Source: Oegoconia quadripuncta
Lineage: Eukaryota; Arthropoda; Insecta; Lepidoptera; Autostichidae
DNA: 64,000 nt
Assembly: GCA_949316235.1 (NCBI GenBank)
Contig: OX438741.1
Location: 13,889,124 to 13,953,123 of the forward strand
Direction: 5' to 3'
Part shown: in pieces, positions 1-11,409 of the stretch
Position numbering within the stretch: position 1 is the stretch's first letter
Layout: each line of letters starts with the position of its first letter
The notes under the pieces: generated by a model
The model's database searches: none
Seen by the model: only the letters and a program-made list of their open reading frames with translations
Told to the model about the DNA's origin: nothing
Position numbers and translations under genes: made by a program

Positions 1-101
1 ACCCTTTTGGTGTTGCGGGTGTCCATGGGCGGCGGTGATTGCTTTCCATCAGGTGACCCGCATGCTCGTTTGCCGCCCTCTCAAATAAAAAAAAAAAAAC
101 T
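1..101 (+). repeat. Repeat family C, 3' end, cut by window edge
   Basis: This is the last ~95 bases of a dispersed A-tailed repeat seen six times here (also 22195-22325, 23719-24136, 34408-34809, 47937-48070, 54113-54354). The shared core reads GTCCATGGGCGGCGGTGATT and ends in a short A-run. The A-rich 3' end and frequent 5' truncation suggest retroposition. I cannot name the family. Confidence 0.8.
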
Positions 102-1535
102 GTGCCTTCCCTGTTTTGTCTGCTAAATACCATTTTATAACTATTTATGTAAAACAAAGAGTGCAATAAAGAATTGAATCCAAAATTTGATTAATTATCG
201 ATAGGCTTACACGCCCCAGTATTGGGGCACACCCTCCATTCACTTGGAGAGGGTATGGCCACAACCACCAAGCGAGCCCAGAGCGGTGGATTTGTGTCGG
301 ACTAGTAGCCAGCTGACAGTCAGAGTTATTATGTCGCCCCTGTAGGCCACATACTTAGCTTTAAGACTGCCTTAATTTGAAAATAACCGGGACCGACTAT
401 TTAATGTGCCCTCTGAAGCACGTAAACACTCGTAATAAATGAATGAATATTTATTTGCAGAAACATGGTACATAAATCAGATATTATTAAATTAGCAAAG
501 TTTCATCATGATTCGCCAGTAGCGGTTGGCATGCAAAAATTACAAATCACAATTAAATATTAAATGCCACCCATCCAAAGACTGATCGCGCCAGACATTG
601 TTTAATTTCGCTAAACGAAAACGAAGAGCTTAATTAATTAGCACTTAATGTCGTTCTTGTCCATCAGTACAATGTTGAGATCAAGAGAATTAAATGAATT
701 GCCTTTATATTCAATGTTAATCATTGTCATGTAATTTTGTTAACGAAATCGACATAATCAATTATGTTTTAACCATTAATAAAAACAAAAAAGCAATTAC
801 TTAACCTTTGTCAGGAACTAGCTCAAATAATGTTTTCCAATAAGGGCCGGGCTAGGAAGAAAAATTGAACGACAACAGTTAGTAAGCAAGTTCAAAAGTC
901 ATATAAATAAAATATTTTAATGTTGCTGGAGGAAAAGTTCAAGTAATTGCAGAATAAAGAATTCTCATTTTCATATAACTAGGTGATAATTATTTTCCAT
1001 GGTTAAACTTAACCTATTTGTGCGTGTCATGTTTGTGGTTAGCATACCTAACCAAACCTAAAAGCGCGTATAAACAATGTAAAACCTCAGGTTATAGCAG
1101 AAAAATCAGTGTTTTGCCCGTTATCGCCAAATCAACAAACTGAGCCGCGGCTTTTGGTATTGCTAATATACTAATTTTGTAAACTATGTCATATTTTAAG
1201 TTTCTGTAATCATCAAAAAAAATTCTCGCATTCTCTGGTTTTTCCTATCCAGATCTCGTTCTTGTAACTCTCTGTATGACACTTATTTACTTTCAACTTT
1301 CTCATTTTTAATTTATATAAGAACGTTGTGTCACGTCAGGTGCACCAGAATCTTTCCTATTCGTAATTTCAAAATTGATGTCCTTTGCTTCACCTTTGTT
1401 GATGTTTCTGTACTTGTGTTTTTATTGTTTTCATTTTCATCTTTCATATGAATTATTATCTTATTTATAAATAAATACTTATCTATTTATCTAAAATTAT
1501 TCCTTTTTCAGTGGGATTTTATATTGATCAAAATC
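102..1535. other. Intergenic and upstream region of GR-1
   Basis: No gene was seen. It holds a GC-richer patch at about 205-350 that looks like old repeat debris, a short dispersed repeat (483-572), and AT-rich sequence leading to the first ATG of GR-1. No promoter motif can be assigned with confidence. Confidence 0.5.
483..572 (+). repeat. Short dispersed repeat, copy 1
   Basis: About 75 bases here (AAGTTTCATCATGATTCGCC onward) recur almost unchanged at 2478-2552 in intron 1 of GR-1. No terminal repeats or coding potential were seen, so the family is unassigned. Confidence 0.7.
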
Positions 1536-4500
1536 ATGCTAAGATTTAAGCAGCAAGAGTACCTCCCTAACAATATAGTGGATAAAGAGTTTCAAGAAGT
1601 TCTCAGACCTCTAAATATGATGAAGCTAATCTTTTACCAATCACATTACACATTACGGAATAACTTTATAACACCAAATACGCGTTTTTTTAACATACTC
1701 TGTTGCGTCGTGTCTTTGTTATTTATTTCAATTCACATTTCTCGCCTCAGCAGTGAGAGTTATAGAAATATCAATGGAAATCTTGTTATACATTACTCGA
1801 ATCTGTCCCTTACAGTAGCATACATATTCGGATACATAATGTGTAATGCATTAAATATAATTCTAAACTTACATTACATAAACATGATATTAACTATACA
1901 GAAGATTCATAACATATTTAAATTTCAAGACAAATCTTTGAAGACTTTGAAAGTTTCTAATTGGCTCAGCTTTGGGGGATTAGCGTGTTCCTTACTAATT
2001 ATATTTCTATTAATTGTCGCGGCTGGTATTGGTCATTTTCATTTATTAGACTTGGCCCATTTATACTCTATTCTGTATTTTGATATGCACGTTATATATG
2101 CCTATCGTGTTATGATACTCATAAATAAGGAACTCACGATGTGGATATCAGAATTCAAAATATATTCCACACTATGTTCTGACGACAAATTTTGTAAAGT
2201 ATATTTTAATGATAAAGAAATTTACTGGATAAAGCTCCTGCAAGGATACAACTATATACTGCAAGTTTTCGAATTGTACAAGAAAATCTTTCAGTTTCCT
2301 GTGAGTATTAATTTTTAATATTTGTCATCGAGTCGACACTTGTCTCAGTAAGTTGCAGCGACAATGGGCAGGGCACATAGCGCCTAGAGCTGATGGCCTT
2401 TGGGATATAAAGATCTAGTGGAGACTACGCACCGGCAACGTTCTTGCCAAATTGCAAAATGGATTATTAATACATTAACAAAGTTTCATCATGATTCGCC
2501 AGTAGCGGTTGGCATGCAAAAATTAATAATCACAATTAAATATAAAATGCCACTAGTGATCACCCAGTGATTTCTTCTTCATACTTTGTACATACAACTT
2601 CATAAATTGAATATCTAGAATTTCCTTTAATCTGGCGGTGGCCACCCGGGAAGCACCTATATGCATACACTTGTGAACCAAGATTTGCTAATAACATTTT
2701 AATTATTTTTAGGATTTTTACTTGTTTAATTTGAATTTCAGGTGATTTTCTTAACATCATGTACGCTTATAAATTCATTGTTATACGTGCAAATGTTTAT
2801 ACTAATTACTCAACTGGATGACTTGAAGTATAACCCGGTAGTCTACAAAAAAGAATGCGATAAGTATCAAGAGAGGAGGAGAAAGAACTCATAGTGCAGT
2901 GGCATTCGCTATACATTTTAGATTAGCGTAGTTGAGCAAAGTCTGGAGCGGTCGTCGTTCCTTGGTTGGGTGACCACTAATATTGATGTGCTCCGGTTGT
3001 CAGAGATAAGACAGCCAGTCCTCCAAATGTGTTGGGGTTTCCGGGTCAGTACGCTTCCACTTTTGGCTTTATCTTCACTTAACATCAGGTGTGATTGAGG
3101 ACAAGTACCAACCCGTTGTGCATAAAAAAAAGTCCTACAAATAATTGAGCGTTCTCAGTGAGCGTGTTTCCATCTTCGACCTCTTCGTCAATTATGTAAA
3201 CGTGATTGAGGTCAAAGGTAAGCACAAGGCGTTCATTCTCCAAGCTTGTTTTTATGGTTCTTGTCCGAATCTACGATGAGATTTCCAGTGACCAAAAACC
3301 GTGAAGTTTATAGTCGTTTGAGATGTCTCCATGCATTTGACGACGAACATGACGACCTGTTTGGTGTAGTGTAGCAACTCTGACCAGTATACCAAAAGGT
3401 TGCGGGTTCGAATCCCCCGCTAGGGGCATATGTTTGTGTGATGAATACGGACATGTGTACCCGAGTTATGGATGTTTTCTTTTATAATAAGTATTTATTT
3501 ACAAAAATAAATGTATTTATATAGTATATCTGCCATCTAGTATACACAACACAAGCTTATAGTTGCTTACTGAACTAGATGGCGCTGTGTGTATGTCTAA
3601 GGATATTTATATTTATTTATTTGTAAAGCAGCATTTGATACGAGTTCACGAACGAAGTTCCCATTGGTTCCAAATTCCCGTTTTATATTTATATTTATTT
3701 TTATTTATTTCGATGTCAGTAATCTAGCAGAACACAGCTGTGGTGTTTTAATAAATTAAGTCGAGCTGGAGATGTATTTGGACAAGACAATTTCAATTTA
3801 TATTAACATAGTACTAATAATTGTAGATATTCAAGCTGGCGGCAAAGCTAATGACTGTCGCATGGCTCTCGAAGAATTTCATAATTTTGGCATTTCTCGG
3901 TGCAGAATGCGAAAGATTCTACAAAGTCATCAACGAAGCAGGAGGTGTTTGTGCCATTGCTTTGAAGGAGAATAACAGTTCTGGTAATATATTTAAGGTT
4001 TTTATTTCATGACAAATTTCTAACAAGCACCTATGGTAAAGAGTGATTAAAATTACTTATCCAAAATAGTCTACACTTTCTTCCAAAAATACAATAACAT
4101 AAACCCTGGTGGATCCTCATAGGGCTGATAGGGAGAAGGTGTTCTGTGACTTTATATTTACAGCATTAATGATGCTACATCCTAGATCTTAGTTACATTT
4201 CAAGTGTAGTCGTACAAAGTTACCATGGCAGGACCCCTCCGAATTTAAATATATAAATATCCTTAGACATACACACAGCGCCATCTTGTTCCACAGTAAG
4301 TAACTATAGGCTTGTGTTGTGGATACTAGATGATTGATATATTACACAAATACATTTTTTGTAAATACATACTAAATTCTATTTAGGCCATATGAAGATA
4401 TTTATTTGCAATCAATACAACAAAAGTGTACAAAGAATTTTGTACACATCACTTTTGGGTGACATTAAAAATATTTCTTGGATTTCCAAAAGTCGTAGAA

Positions 4501-5343
4501 CAATTTGTTTACCTTCGTGAATTCTATAAGACATTAGAGGGTTACGCAGGGTTTTTGTTATACTTTGTGCAGGGGTTATAGATGAGGCATTATCACAATG
4601 AGATCTACTACCAACATTAACACTATTTTATTTTTATATATCTAAAAGAAAATTGTCAATCGGTGTTCAACAACGGGATCCTCTCTTACATTTTGAGGTA
4701 CGATTCCCTAAAAAGTATTTACCTCTGTCACCGAATCATGAATCCTAAAATTGTCCTCAAGAAAACTTATTGAGATGTTTTTTTAATTTTTTTATGGGTA
4801 TCTGGATACGCTTTTGACCACAATCTCACGTGACGGGATGTGACAATGTGGCCGAAGATCAAGCACGCGACCTCAGTAGATGCCTATTCACCCTGCTCTT
4901 GAAGATCCCAAGGTTGTAGGATTCAGGAAAGATTGACGCCGGAAGGGAGTTCCATGGCTTGACTGTTCGCATTATGAATGAAGAGTCGAACCGCTTAGTG
5001 CAAATGTTCGGTATGTTAACTACATACTGGTGGAATCTCTCCCCGCGCCCAGTAGTTCGAAAATGAAATGGAGATGGTGGAATAAAATTGTGTAATTCCA
5101 ACGTACACCCACCGAAGTGTATCCTGTTTGTTGAAGGCAAACATGAAGCATGCTTTTACAAAGTTATTTTTTATTACAGTTGAGGCCAAGAGAGCAAGTA
5201 AGAATATTAGGCGACTGAACAAATCCAAATTCCAATACATGAAGCCTTACGGACTATTCATCGCTGGTTTATCTTTGTTGCTGCAGCTTGGAGACATTAG
5301 CTCTACTTATGTTATCGTGTTATTGCAATTCGCTTTACTCTAA
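1536..5343 (+). CDS. Gustatory receptor GR-1 (four exons)
   Basis: This is a predicted seven-helix gustatory receptor, a ligand-gated cation channel of taste neurons. Exons are 1536-2300, 2742-2837, 3827-3983 and 5180-5343 (TAA), joined with phases 0, 0, 1 to give 393 aa. The start at 1536 (MLRFKQQEYLPNN) aligns with GR-3 (MRLEPQEYLPDN); an in-frame ATG at 1524 would add four residues. Exon 1 carries four hydrophobic stretches (about residues 51-69, 87-110, 143-168, 169-190), exon 2 TM5, exon 3 TM6 followed by AECERFYKV, and exon 4 TM7 with the GR signature TYVIVLLQF at 382-390. The exon 2 donor (CCG|GTAGTC) is weak but matches the 96-nt exon 2 of GR-2 and GR-3. Exon 3 is one codon longer than in its neighbours. 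A LINE tail ends about 50 bp before the exon 4 acceptor. Family assignment is secure; ligand unknown. Confidence 0.88.
2478..2552 (+). repeat. Short dispersed repeat, copy 2
   Basis: This is the second copy of the 483-572 repeat, inside intron 1 of GR-1. Just before it, 2340-2450 resembles the C-terminal coding end of a LINE reverse transcriptase (a WAGHIA-like string with frame breaks). Confidence 0.65.
2929..3135 (+). repeat. 5S rRNA-like head joined to SINE B tail
   Basis: Bases 2975-3135 match the 3' half of SINE family B, ending GTTGTGCATAAAA. The head differs from the usual tRNA-like head: 2929-2976 contains GTTGAGCAAAGTC and GGTTGGGTGACC, which resemble the internal A-box/IE and C-box promoter segments of 5S rRNA. 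It lies in intron 2 of GR-1. The 5S likeness is by eye from remembered 5S consensus, not by search. Confidence 0.6.
3351..3625 (+). repeat. SINE family A, near full length
   Basis: This is a tRNA-derived SINE of about 275 bp. The head has an A-box-like GGTGTAGTG and a perfect B-box GGTTCGAATCC. The body ends with AACTAGATGGCGCTGTGTG and an ATTT-rich tail. It sits in intron 2 of GR-1. Other copies: 6695, 10115, 43699 and 61064 on +; 4245, 22861 and 61350 on -; plus a short scrap at 9817-9866. Confidence 0.88.
4245..4371 (-). repeat. SINE family A, 5'-truncated
   Basis: Only the 3' half of the SINE is present, reversed (CACACAGCGCCATCT near the left end). It lacks the tRNA-like head. It lies in intron 3 of GR-1. 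Confidence 0.8.
4779..5127 (-). mobile_element. Non-LTR retrotransposon 3' end (ORF2 C-terminus)
   Basis: On the - strand the end of a LINE reverse-transcriptase ORF is open and stops at 4859; the last ~55 codons include [20 protein letters not shown] and RVNRHL. A short 3' UTR follows to a T-run on + (poly-A on -). The WNSLP..VFP..YN...FK..VNR tail is typical of several arthropod LINE clades. Related pieces lie at 11410, 15138, 35075 and 36541, all on -. The element is strongly 5'-truncated, in intron 3 of GR-1. Confidence 0.82.
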
Positions 5344-5344
5344 A

Positions 5345-5480
5345 CTGTGCAATACAATACAAATACACTTTATTGCACAACAGAAAAGAAAACACAGTTT
5401 CAGAAAAGTGGTAAGAATAGAATGTACATGTTGGCGACCTTATCACTAAAAGTGATCTCTTCCAGGCACCCTTTGGGAAT
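5345..5480 (-). mobile_element. LINE 3' tail (CR1-like), reversed
   Basis: It begins two bases after the GR-1 stop codon with an ACTTTATTGCACAACAG segment and continues into GCGACCTTATCACTAAAAG. The same pattern occurs at 44220-44360. This is the reversed 3' end of a LINE type common in Lepidoptera. It implies that the native 3' UTR of GR-1 is displaced or built from this insert. Confidence 0.6.
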
Positions 5481-6011
5481 AAGGACAGTACATTTGAAAT
5501 GAGTCAGGTTGTGCAGTATTAAATAGGGATGCAGATACAAACTACGTGGATAGATTTACATTCAAATACTTACATACCAATAGATAGACGATAATATACC
5601 TACTTAAACATAACGTCTATACTTACGTTCTACTCTTACCACTTACTGTAACTGTATTTTCCTTTCTTTTTATGAAATAAAGTGTATTTGTATTGTACTT
5701 ATAAAATAGCAACGAAATACAAACGTAAATATATAGGTGTACTAAATAAATATTTATTGATATATAAAATGATAATAATATGCGACATCAGGATTGTGCA
5801 AAGGTATAGAGAGAAGATAAGAAAGGAGCATAGATTAGAGTGCCAGGAAATGCCCTTTGACGGAGACTTTGAAAACATTCAAACTGTAATTGTGGAAGTA
5901 ATTTTTTTAATATATTAAATGCATTTTTTACATGTACTATCATTGTCTATAAAGACGTGTTACATATTTTAATAAATATTATAATTGTCATGTAATTATT
6001 TTGCACGTACT

Positions 6012-6215
6012 TACTTACTTTTTTTTTATTTTAGTCGTATACTACTCATTTCTACTGAACTGATTCTGCTCTCATGCTTCTTCTGCCATACCCAAAATTC
6101 ATTGCCATACATCAGAGTCGGTACCACAATGTCAATATCTTTCACAAGTAAGCGTTTTAAAGGCATGGAAATTTTCGCCTTATCATTCGCCAACCTATTA
6201 TCATTTTAATGAAAG
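6012..6215 (-). mobile_element. LINE reverse transcriptase fragment
   Basis: On the - strand a short open stretch reads like VVPTLMYGNEFWVWQKKHES, close to the LTYGSECWAWQKKH segment seen on + at 25790-25850. It is a decayed piece of an RT C-terminal region between GR-1 and GR-2. Confidence 0.6.
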
Positions 6216-6304
6216 CGTAACTAAAAGTTATTTCAGTTAAATAAAAGAACTGTTAAGGTTACTCATGTGAACTCAAATACAGATCCACTTTAATCACTAG
6301 TAAA

Positions 6305-6660
6305 ATAATAACGTAGTTGGCGTTCCTCAAGGTAACACTTTGGGGCCATTGCTATTCTTACTCTAAATAAATAAGCTTTCTATAAATGTTATGATTTACG
6401 CTGTTAAATGCTGCACTCAAGTCCAAAAAGAGGCTCGCTACTTTCTTTTTATCATTTATTGCACAAACTACATCTTCAATTAAAGCATCGATAGCATCTA
6501 CAGTACCTACTAACCCCTTTTTGGTAACCAAACTGTCTTTGATTTAATGCTCTATTTAGATTTAAATGCGACACTAGTCTAGTCTTGATTATTTTTTCAG
6601 ATATTTTTGAGACAACCGGGAACAGCGATATAGGGCGGTAATTTCTTGGATCCATTTTTG
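6305..6660. mobile_element. Two RT domain fragments in opposite orientation
   Basis: On +, 6312-6355 encodes VGVPQGNTLGPLLFLL, RT motif 4/5. On -, 6366-6660 encodes pieces such as YRPISLFPVVSKISEK, NQRQFGYQKGVS and SLFLDLSAAFN, the upstream RT motifs, with frame breaks. Both are dead. The head-to-head arrangement shows two insertions or an inversion. Confidence 0.65.
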
Positions 6661-6694
6661 TTCCTTTTTTATGTTATATATATACTGTATATTT

Positions 6695-6972
6695 GACGAC
6701 CTGTTTGGTGTAATGGTTAGCAACTCTGACCACTATACCAAAAGGTTGCGGGTTCGAATCCCGTTAGGGGCATATGTTTGTGTGATGAATACGGACATGT
6801 GTACCCAAGTTATGGATGTTTTCATTTATAATGAGTATATATTTAAAAAAAATGTATTTATGTAGTATATCAACCATCTGGTATCCACAACACAAGCCTA
6901 TAGTTGCTTACTGTGGAACTAGATGGCATTGTGTGTATGTCTAAGGATATTTATTTATATTTATTATTTATT
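6695..6972 (+). repeat. SINE family A, near full length
   Basis: It starts GACGACCTGTTTGGTGTAAT and has the B-box GGTTCGAATCC and the usual body. It lies between GR-1 and GR-2. Confidence 0.88.
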
Positions 6973-6984
6973 ATGTATTGTTAT

Positions 6985-7155
6985 TATGTAGTGTGGCGTG
7001 CCACATTTTCTTCCATCTTCCTCTGTCAGCCATTACCTCATTATTCAGGCCCTTCTCGTTCATGTCGTCCCTCACACAGTCCATCTATCTTTCCGTGGTC
7101 TTCCATTCCTTTTCATCCATCGACATTCATATTCATCACTCTCTTATTAATAATT
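6985..7155 (-). mobile_element. RTE-like LINE C-terminal remnant
   Basis: The - strand resembles the end of an RTE-type ORF2 (...MDCVRDDMNEKG...NEVMADRG...), as at 18205-18427 (-) and 44880-45031 (+). It is short and broken. Confidence 0.55.
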
Positions 7156-7159
7156 CCTC

Positions 7160-7842
7160 ATAACTTAAAATATAAATTCTTTATTTGGTGTAGAAAATGG
7201 TTTGTTATATTAATAAATAACTATACAATTATATAAATGGTAGAGAATCTAATGTACTTAAAGAACATGTACTTACTAATACATTATCATAATTTATCAA
7301 ATTGTTTTATACATTAAATTATTTACCAACGATCAATCATCTTAAAGACTTGGACACTTCAATTTATTAATATAGGCACGAGTAAAATTGGACATCAGGA
7401 AATAATGCAATTGTTCTGTTTCTAATTGAACACGAACGTAATCAAAGTTGTTGTCGTATTGGAAACCAACTTACATAATATTATAATACTTTTGATGAAA
7501 TTTCAAATACATTATTATCACATTATTAGAAACAAGTGAACAAAAACACTCAAATATTTAAAAGAAATTCCTTTAAGAAATGGTGACATGCACGTTGGAT
7601 ACGCACGGTAGACGCCTAATTTCCAAGAATAAAGAACAACAAAACAAACGGATTACACAATTATACAGACCTCAATATAAGCAGTTAATAAATGGAAATT
7701 GGTCAGGGGTACGAGTAGCGGTTTTAGACTTGAAGTTAACATAAATATAAAAAAACAAATTCAACAAGATACAAGTTTGGCGTTCCTCAGAAGCTTACTC
7801 CATTGCCACGTTTACATCAGGAATTCTAACATAACGATTAAG
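7160..7842. other. Upstream region of GR-2
   Basis: AT-rich, with no repeat that I recognise. An open frame extends upstream of the chosen GR-2 start from 7699, but that stretch has no counterpart in the other receptors and is best read as 5' UTR. Confidence 0.5.
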
Positions 7843-10549
7843 ATGTTTCCACAAGAATATATGTCAGATAATAAATTAGTCAATGATTTTCGACAAGTTT
7901 TGTTGCCTATAAATATAGTGCAATATTTATATATGCAACCAAAATATACTATGTTCCAAAACTTCATAACTTCTCGTGGTCGTATATTAAACATTTTGTC
8001 ATTTCTTGTCGCAATATTTAATATATGTCCCCACATAGTACTTATATTCTTCAATCCAGTGCATAATCTTAACATGACAATGATTATATTCATAATGTAT
8101 ACGTTTGATGTCTTTTTTTACGGCGTCAGCTATATTCTGTCATATTTCCTGGATCTAGTTCAAAGCAATGATCACATTAATTTCATACTGATCTTACAAA
8201 AAGTACACCGATCATTCATATATCACAATAAAAACTTATTCGATATAAAATTTTGGAACTGGATACATGTGTCGATATTCACTATGAGTTATTTAATATT
8301 AGAACTGATATTTATGAAATTATTTGACCCATTAGACATATTCTACATAATGTCATTATCGTACTTCGACGTGAATGTATTATACGGATATCAAATGATG
8401 AAGTTATTGAATAAGCAACTTAAGTCGTGGATGTTTGAAGTGAAGATTTATTCAGAGTTGTGCTTAGAGGTTAAGTTATCAAAGGTTTATATAAACAATA
8501 GCGAATTACAATGGCGCGCTCTGCTACAAGGATACTTATCAATAGTGCAGTCATATAATATATATAAAAAACTATTCCGTTTCCCTGTAAGTTTCACTTT
8601 ATTGTTATTATTTAATTATGATAATTATGATGTGTGTTTAAGAGGGTTTATTCAGTCTTTTTTTCAGGCATTTTTCCTGACGGTAGTTATTGTCGAAAAC
8701 ACATTGCTCTATTTGCAAAAGTATATAGAACTTGCTAATTTGGGTGCATTCAATTATGATATCGTAAGTTTCATTTTTTATGTTAAAATACTTTAGTTAA
8801 GAAATAAACACCAATGTTAAGAAACATATTTCAAAGCGTTGGTGAGGTAAATCAATCAGCGTAATTTAATTTGAAGAATAATTCTTTCAGCAGAATACCA
8901 GTGTTTTGCCCGCCTTGGGCAAATCCATACACTGCTTTATATTATAACATCACTAGTTATAAAAAGTATTACACAAATTCACTAAGCGAATGGTTTTTTT
9001 TTGTATACAACGGATTAACACTGGATCTCAATCACACCTGATGTTAAGTGAAGATGAGGCCGAAGGTGGAAGCATACTGACCCGGAAACCCAAATATTTT
9101 TGTATTGTATTGTATATATAATATTAATGTATTGCCTTTTTGTACAATAAAGCGTTTACAAATAAACCATTCAATCGCCTCCGTGGCTCAATGTAAACAA
9201 CATTGGGTTTACGATTCGGAGGTCGCGGGTTTGATCCCCAGCGGGTATATGTTTAAGTACTCGGTTTGGGTGGTGGTAGGGCATTTACATGTCCGCTAGC
9301 TACCACCATCTTATCTAAATCTGCCGCCAAGCAGCAATGTTAACAGCAATGTTGTGTTCCGGTTGTCAGAGATAAGATGGCCAGTCCCCCAAATGTGTTG
9401 GGGTTTCCGGGTCAGTACGCGTCCACCTTCGACCTCATCTTCACTTAACATCAGGTGTGATTGAGGTCAAATACGAACCCGTCGTGCATTAAAAAATAAA
9501 ACCATTTCATTTGTTCACAGTACACAACTACTTGGGCCATTGTGGTCTCATTCATGTGGGTATTCAAAAATACTTTCCTATTGATTTTGCTGTGCGCAGA
9601 ATGTGATAAATTCTATAAAACAGTCGATGATGTTCAAGGATGTTCCATAACGTTGCTGAGGAACGAGCACTCAGGTAAATTATTTTTTAACGGGTCCATA
9701 TTGTCTCACCTAAAGTTCTTTACCCGAAATTCTTCTTCCTAATGATTTGTAATCCGATGACTCTTCCTAAAATTTTCATATATACGATCTCTCATATACG
9801 ACATTATTCGTGTAGATTATCAACCATCTCTAGTTGTTTAATGTGGAACTAGATGGCGCTGTATGTTTGCCAAATATACGCCAAATGCCAGTATGATTCG
9901 GATATGATTTAAATTTGTTAAATTAGTAATAATAATTTGAGAACAATTAAATTCACTCGCACATTCACAAATAAGTATTGAAATTTTACCAAATACCTAC
10001 CTATATGATACCTTCTCGTGTCTAGGTTTGGTTTATCACTTGCAGTTGTTTTTGAGTTGATTTTAGATATAGATTTTTTTTGTTTACTTTTAGATAATGT
10101 TTAAAGTATTGTTTAGTAGTAGTGGTTAGTAACTCTGGCCACTTTACCAAAAGGTTGCGCTAGGGGCATATGTTTGTGTGATGAATACGGACATTTGTAC
10201 CCGAGTAATGGATGTTTACATTTATAATAAGTATGTATTTAACAAAAAATGTAGGTATTTATGTAGTATATCAACCATCTGGTATCGACAACACAAACCT
10301 ATAGTTGCTTACCGTGGAACTAGATGGCGCTGTGTGTATGTCCAAGGATATTTTATTTATTTTTATTAACGTTTTAAAAATATTGTTACAGTCGAGGCGA
10401 AGAGACTACGCAAGAACTTAAGTCGTCTGAATTCAACTTTTAAACGTATAACGCCGTATGGAATGTTTACAGTGGACGCAATGTTACCATTATACTTAGC
10501 TGATTTAGTTTCCACGTATACTATAGTGTTGTTACAATTTGCATTGTAA
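7843..10549 (+). CDS. Gustatory receptor GR-2 (four exons)
   Basis: Predicted insect gustatory receptor of 383 aa. Exons: 7843-8586, 8668-8763, 9521-9674, 10392-10549 (TAA); phases 0, 0, 1. The start MFPQEYMSDNKLV matches the N-termini of GR-1 and GR-3; upstream in-frame ATGs are not supported. Exon 1 (248 aa) has TM1-TM4 and the subgroup-I string ending KKLFRFP. Exon 2 encodes TM5, exon 3 TM6 then AECDKFYKT, exon 4 TM7 with TYTIVLLQF at 373-381. Intron 1 is only 81 bp, a multiple of three, and free of in-frame stops, so a retained-intron form would stay open. A SINE B copy ends ~20 bp before exon 3, SINE A sits ~24 bp before exon 4, and another SINE B begins 30 bp after the stop. Closest in this window to GR-3. 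Ligand unknown. Confidence 0.9.
8994..9096 (-). repeat. SINE family B, 3' fragment
   Basis: Reversed tail of family B (TCAATCACACCTGATGTTAA...GACCCGGAAACCC), in intron 2 of GR-2. The 5' part is missing. Confidence 0.8.
9176..9500 (+). repeat. SINE family B next to GR-2 exon 3
   Basis: Nearly full-length copy: tRNA-like head (GCCTCCGTGGCTCAATG, B-box-like GGTTTGATCCCC), body with ACCACCATCTTATCTAAATC, and a tail ending GTCGTGCATTAAAA. Flanks AATAAACCATTCAAT (left) and AATAAAACCATTTCAT (right) look like a target-site duplication. The right flank runs directly into the exon 3 acceptor at 9520. Confidence 0.88.
10115..10368 (+). repeat. SINE family A, decayed head
   Basis: The head has lost part of the B-box (AAAGGTTGCGCTAGGGGC). 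The body is intact and ends ~24 bp before exon 4 of GR-2. A further 50-base scrap of the same family lies at 9817-9866. Confidence 0.82.
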
Positions 10550-10578
10550 ACCGATTTTTAAAACGACGGGTTTTATGT

Positions 10579-10911
10579 GTTTTTTTTTTATATGCACAAC
10601 GGGTTGGTACTTGATCTCAATCACACCTGATGTCAAGTGAAGATGAGGTCGAAGTTGGAAGCGTACTGACCCGGAAACCCCAACACAATTGGGGGACTGG
10701 CTATCTTATCTCTGACAACCGGAACACAACAATGCTATTAACATTGCTGCTTGGCGGCAGATTTAGATAAGATGGTGGTAGCTAGCCAGGTGGACATTTA
10801 AAATGCCCTGCCACCAACCAAACCGAGTACTAACATGTACCCCGCTGGGGATCGAACCCGCGACCTCCGAATCGTAAACCCAATGTTGTTTACATTGAGC
10901 TACGGAGGCGG
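10579..10911 (-). repeat. SINE family B, full length
   Basis: Starts with a T-run (poly-A on -) 30 bp after the GR-2 stop codon and ends at GAGCTACGGAGGCGG, the reversed head. It occupies most of what would be the GR-2 3' UTR. Confidence 0.9.
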
Positions 10912-10997
10912 TTAATGAATGAATGTTTGATAGCGTTGTGTGTGTCCAGTCTTTATCCGGTGGTCTCTTAGTAATGCGTGGTCGGATTTAATTTTAA

Positions 10998-11317
10998 CCG
11001 CCTCCGTGGTTCAATGTAAACAACATAGGGTTTAAGAATCTGACGAATCGCGGGTTCGATTCCCAGCGGTACATGTTTAGTACTCGGTTTGGTTGGTGGT
11101 AGGCATTTTAAATGTCCGCCTGGTTAGCTACCACCATCTTATCTAAATCTGCCGCCAAACAGCAATGTTAATAGAAATGTTGTGTTCCGGTTGTCAGAGA
11201 TAAGATAGTCAGACCCCCAAATGTGTTGGGGTTTCCGTACGCTTCCACCTTCGACCTCATCTTCACTTAACATCAGGTGTGACTGAGATCAAGTACTAAC
11301 CCGTTGTGCATAAAAAT
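10998..11317 (+). repeat. SINE family B, full length
   Basis: Head GCCTCCGTGGTTCAATG and B-box GGTTCGATTCC, ending GTTGTGCATAAAA. It faces the preceding copy head to head, about 85 bp apart. Confidence 0.9.
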
Positions 11318-11409
11318 CATTCTTCTTTATATGTCGACATTACCTATAAAGTCCGTGTTAAATAATTTGATATGATTAACCATCTATAATGGTCAAAAAT
11401 ATATTCAAA

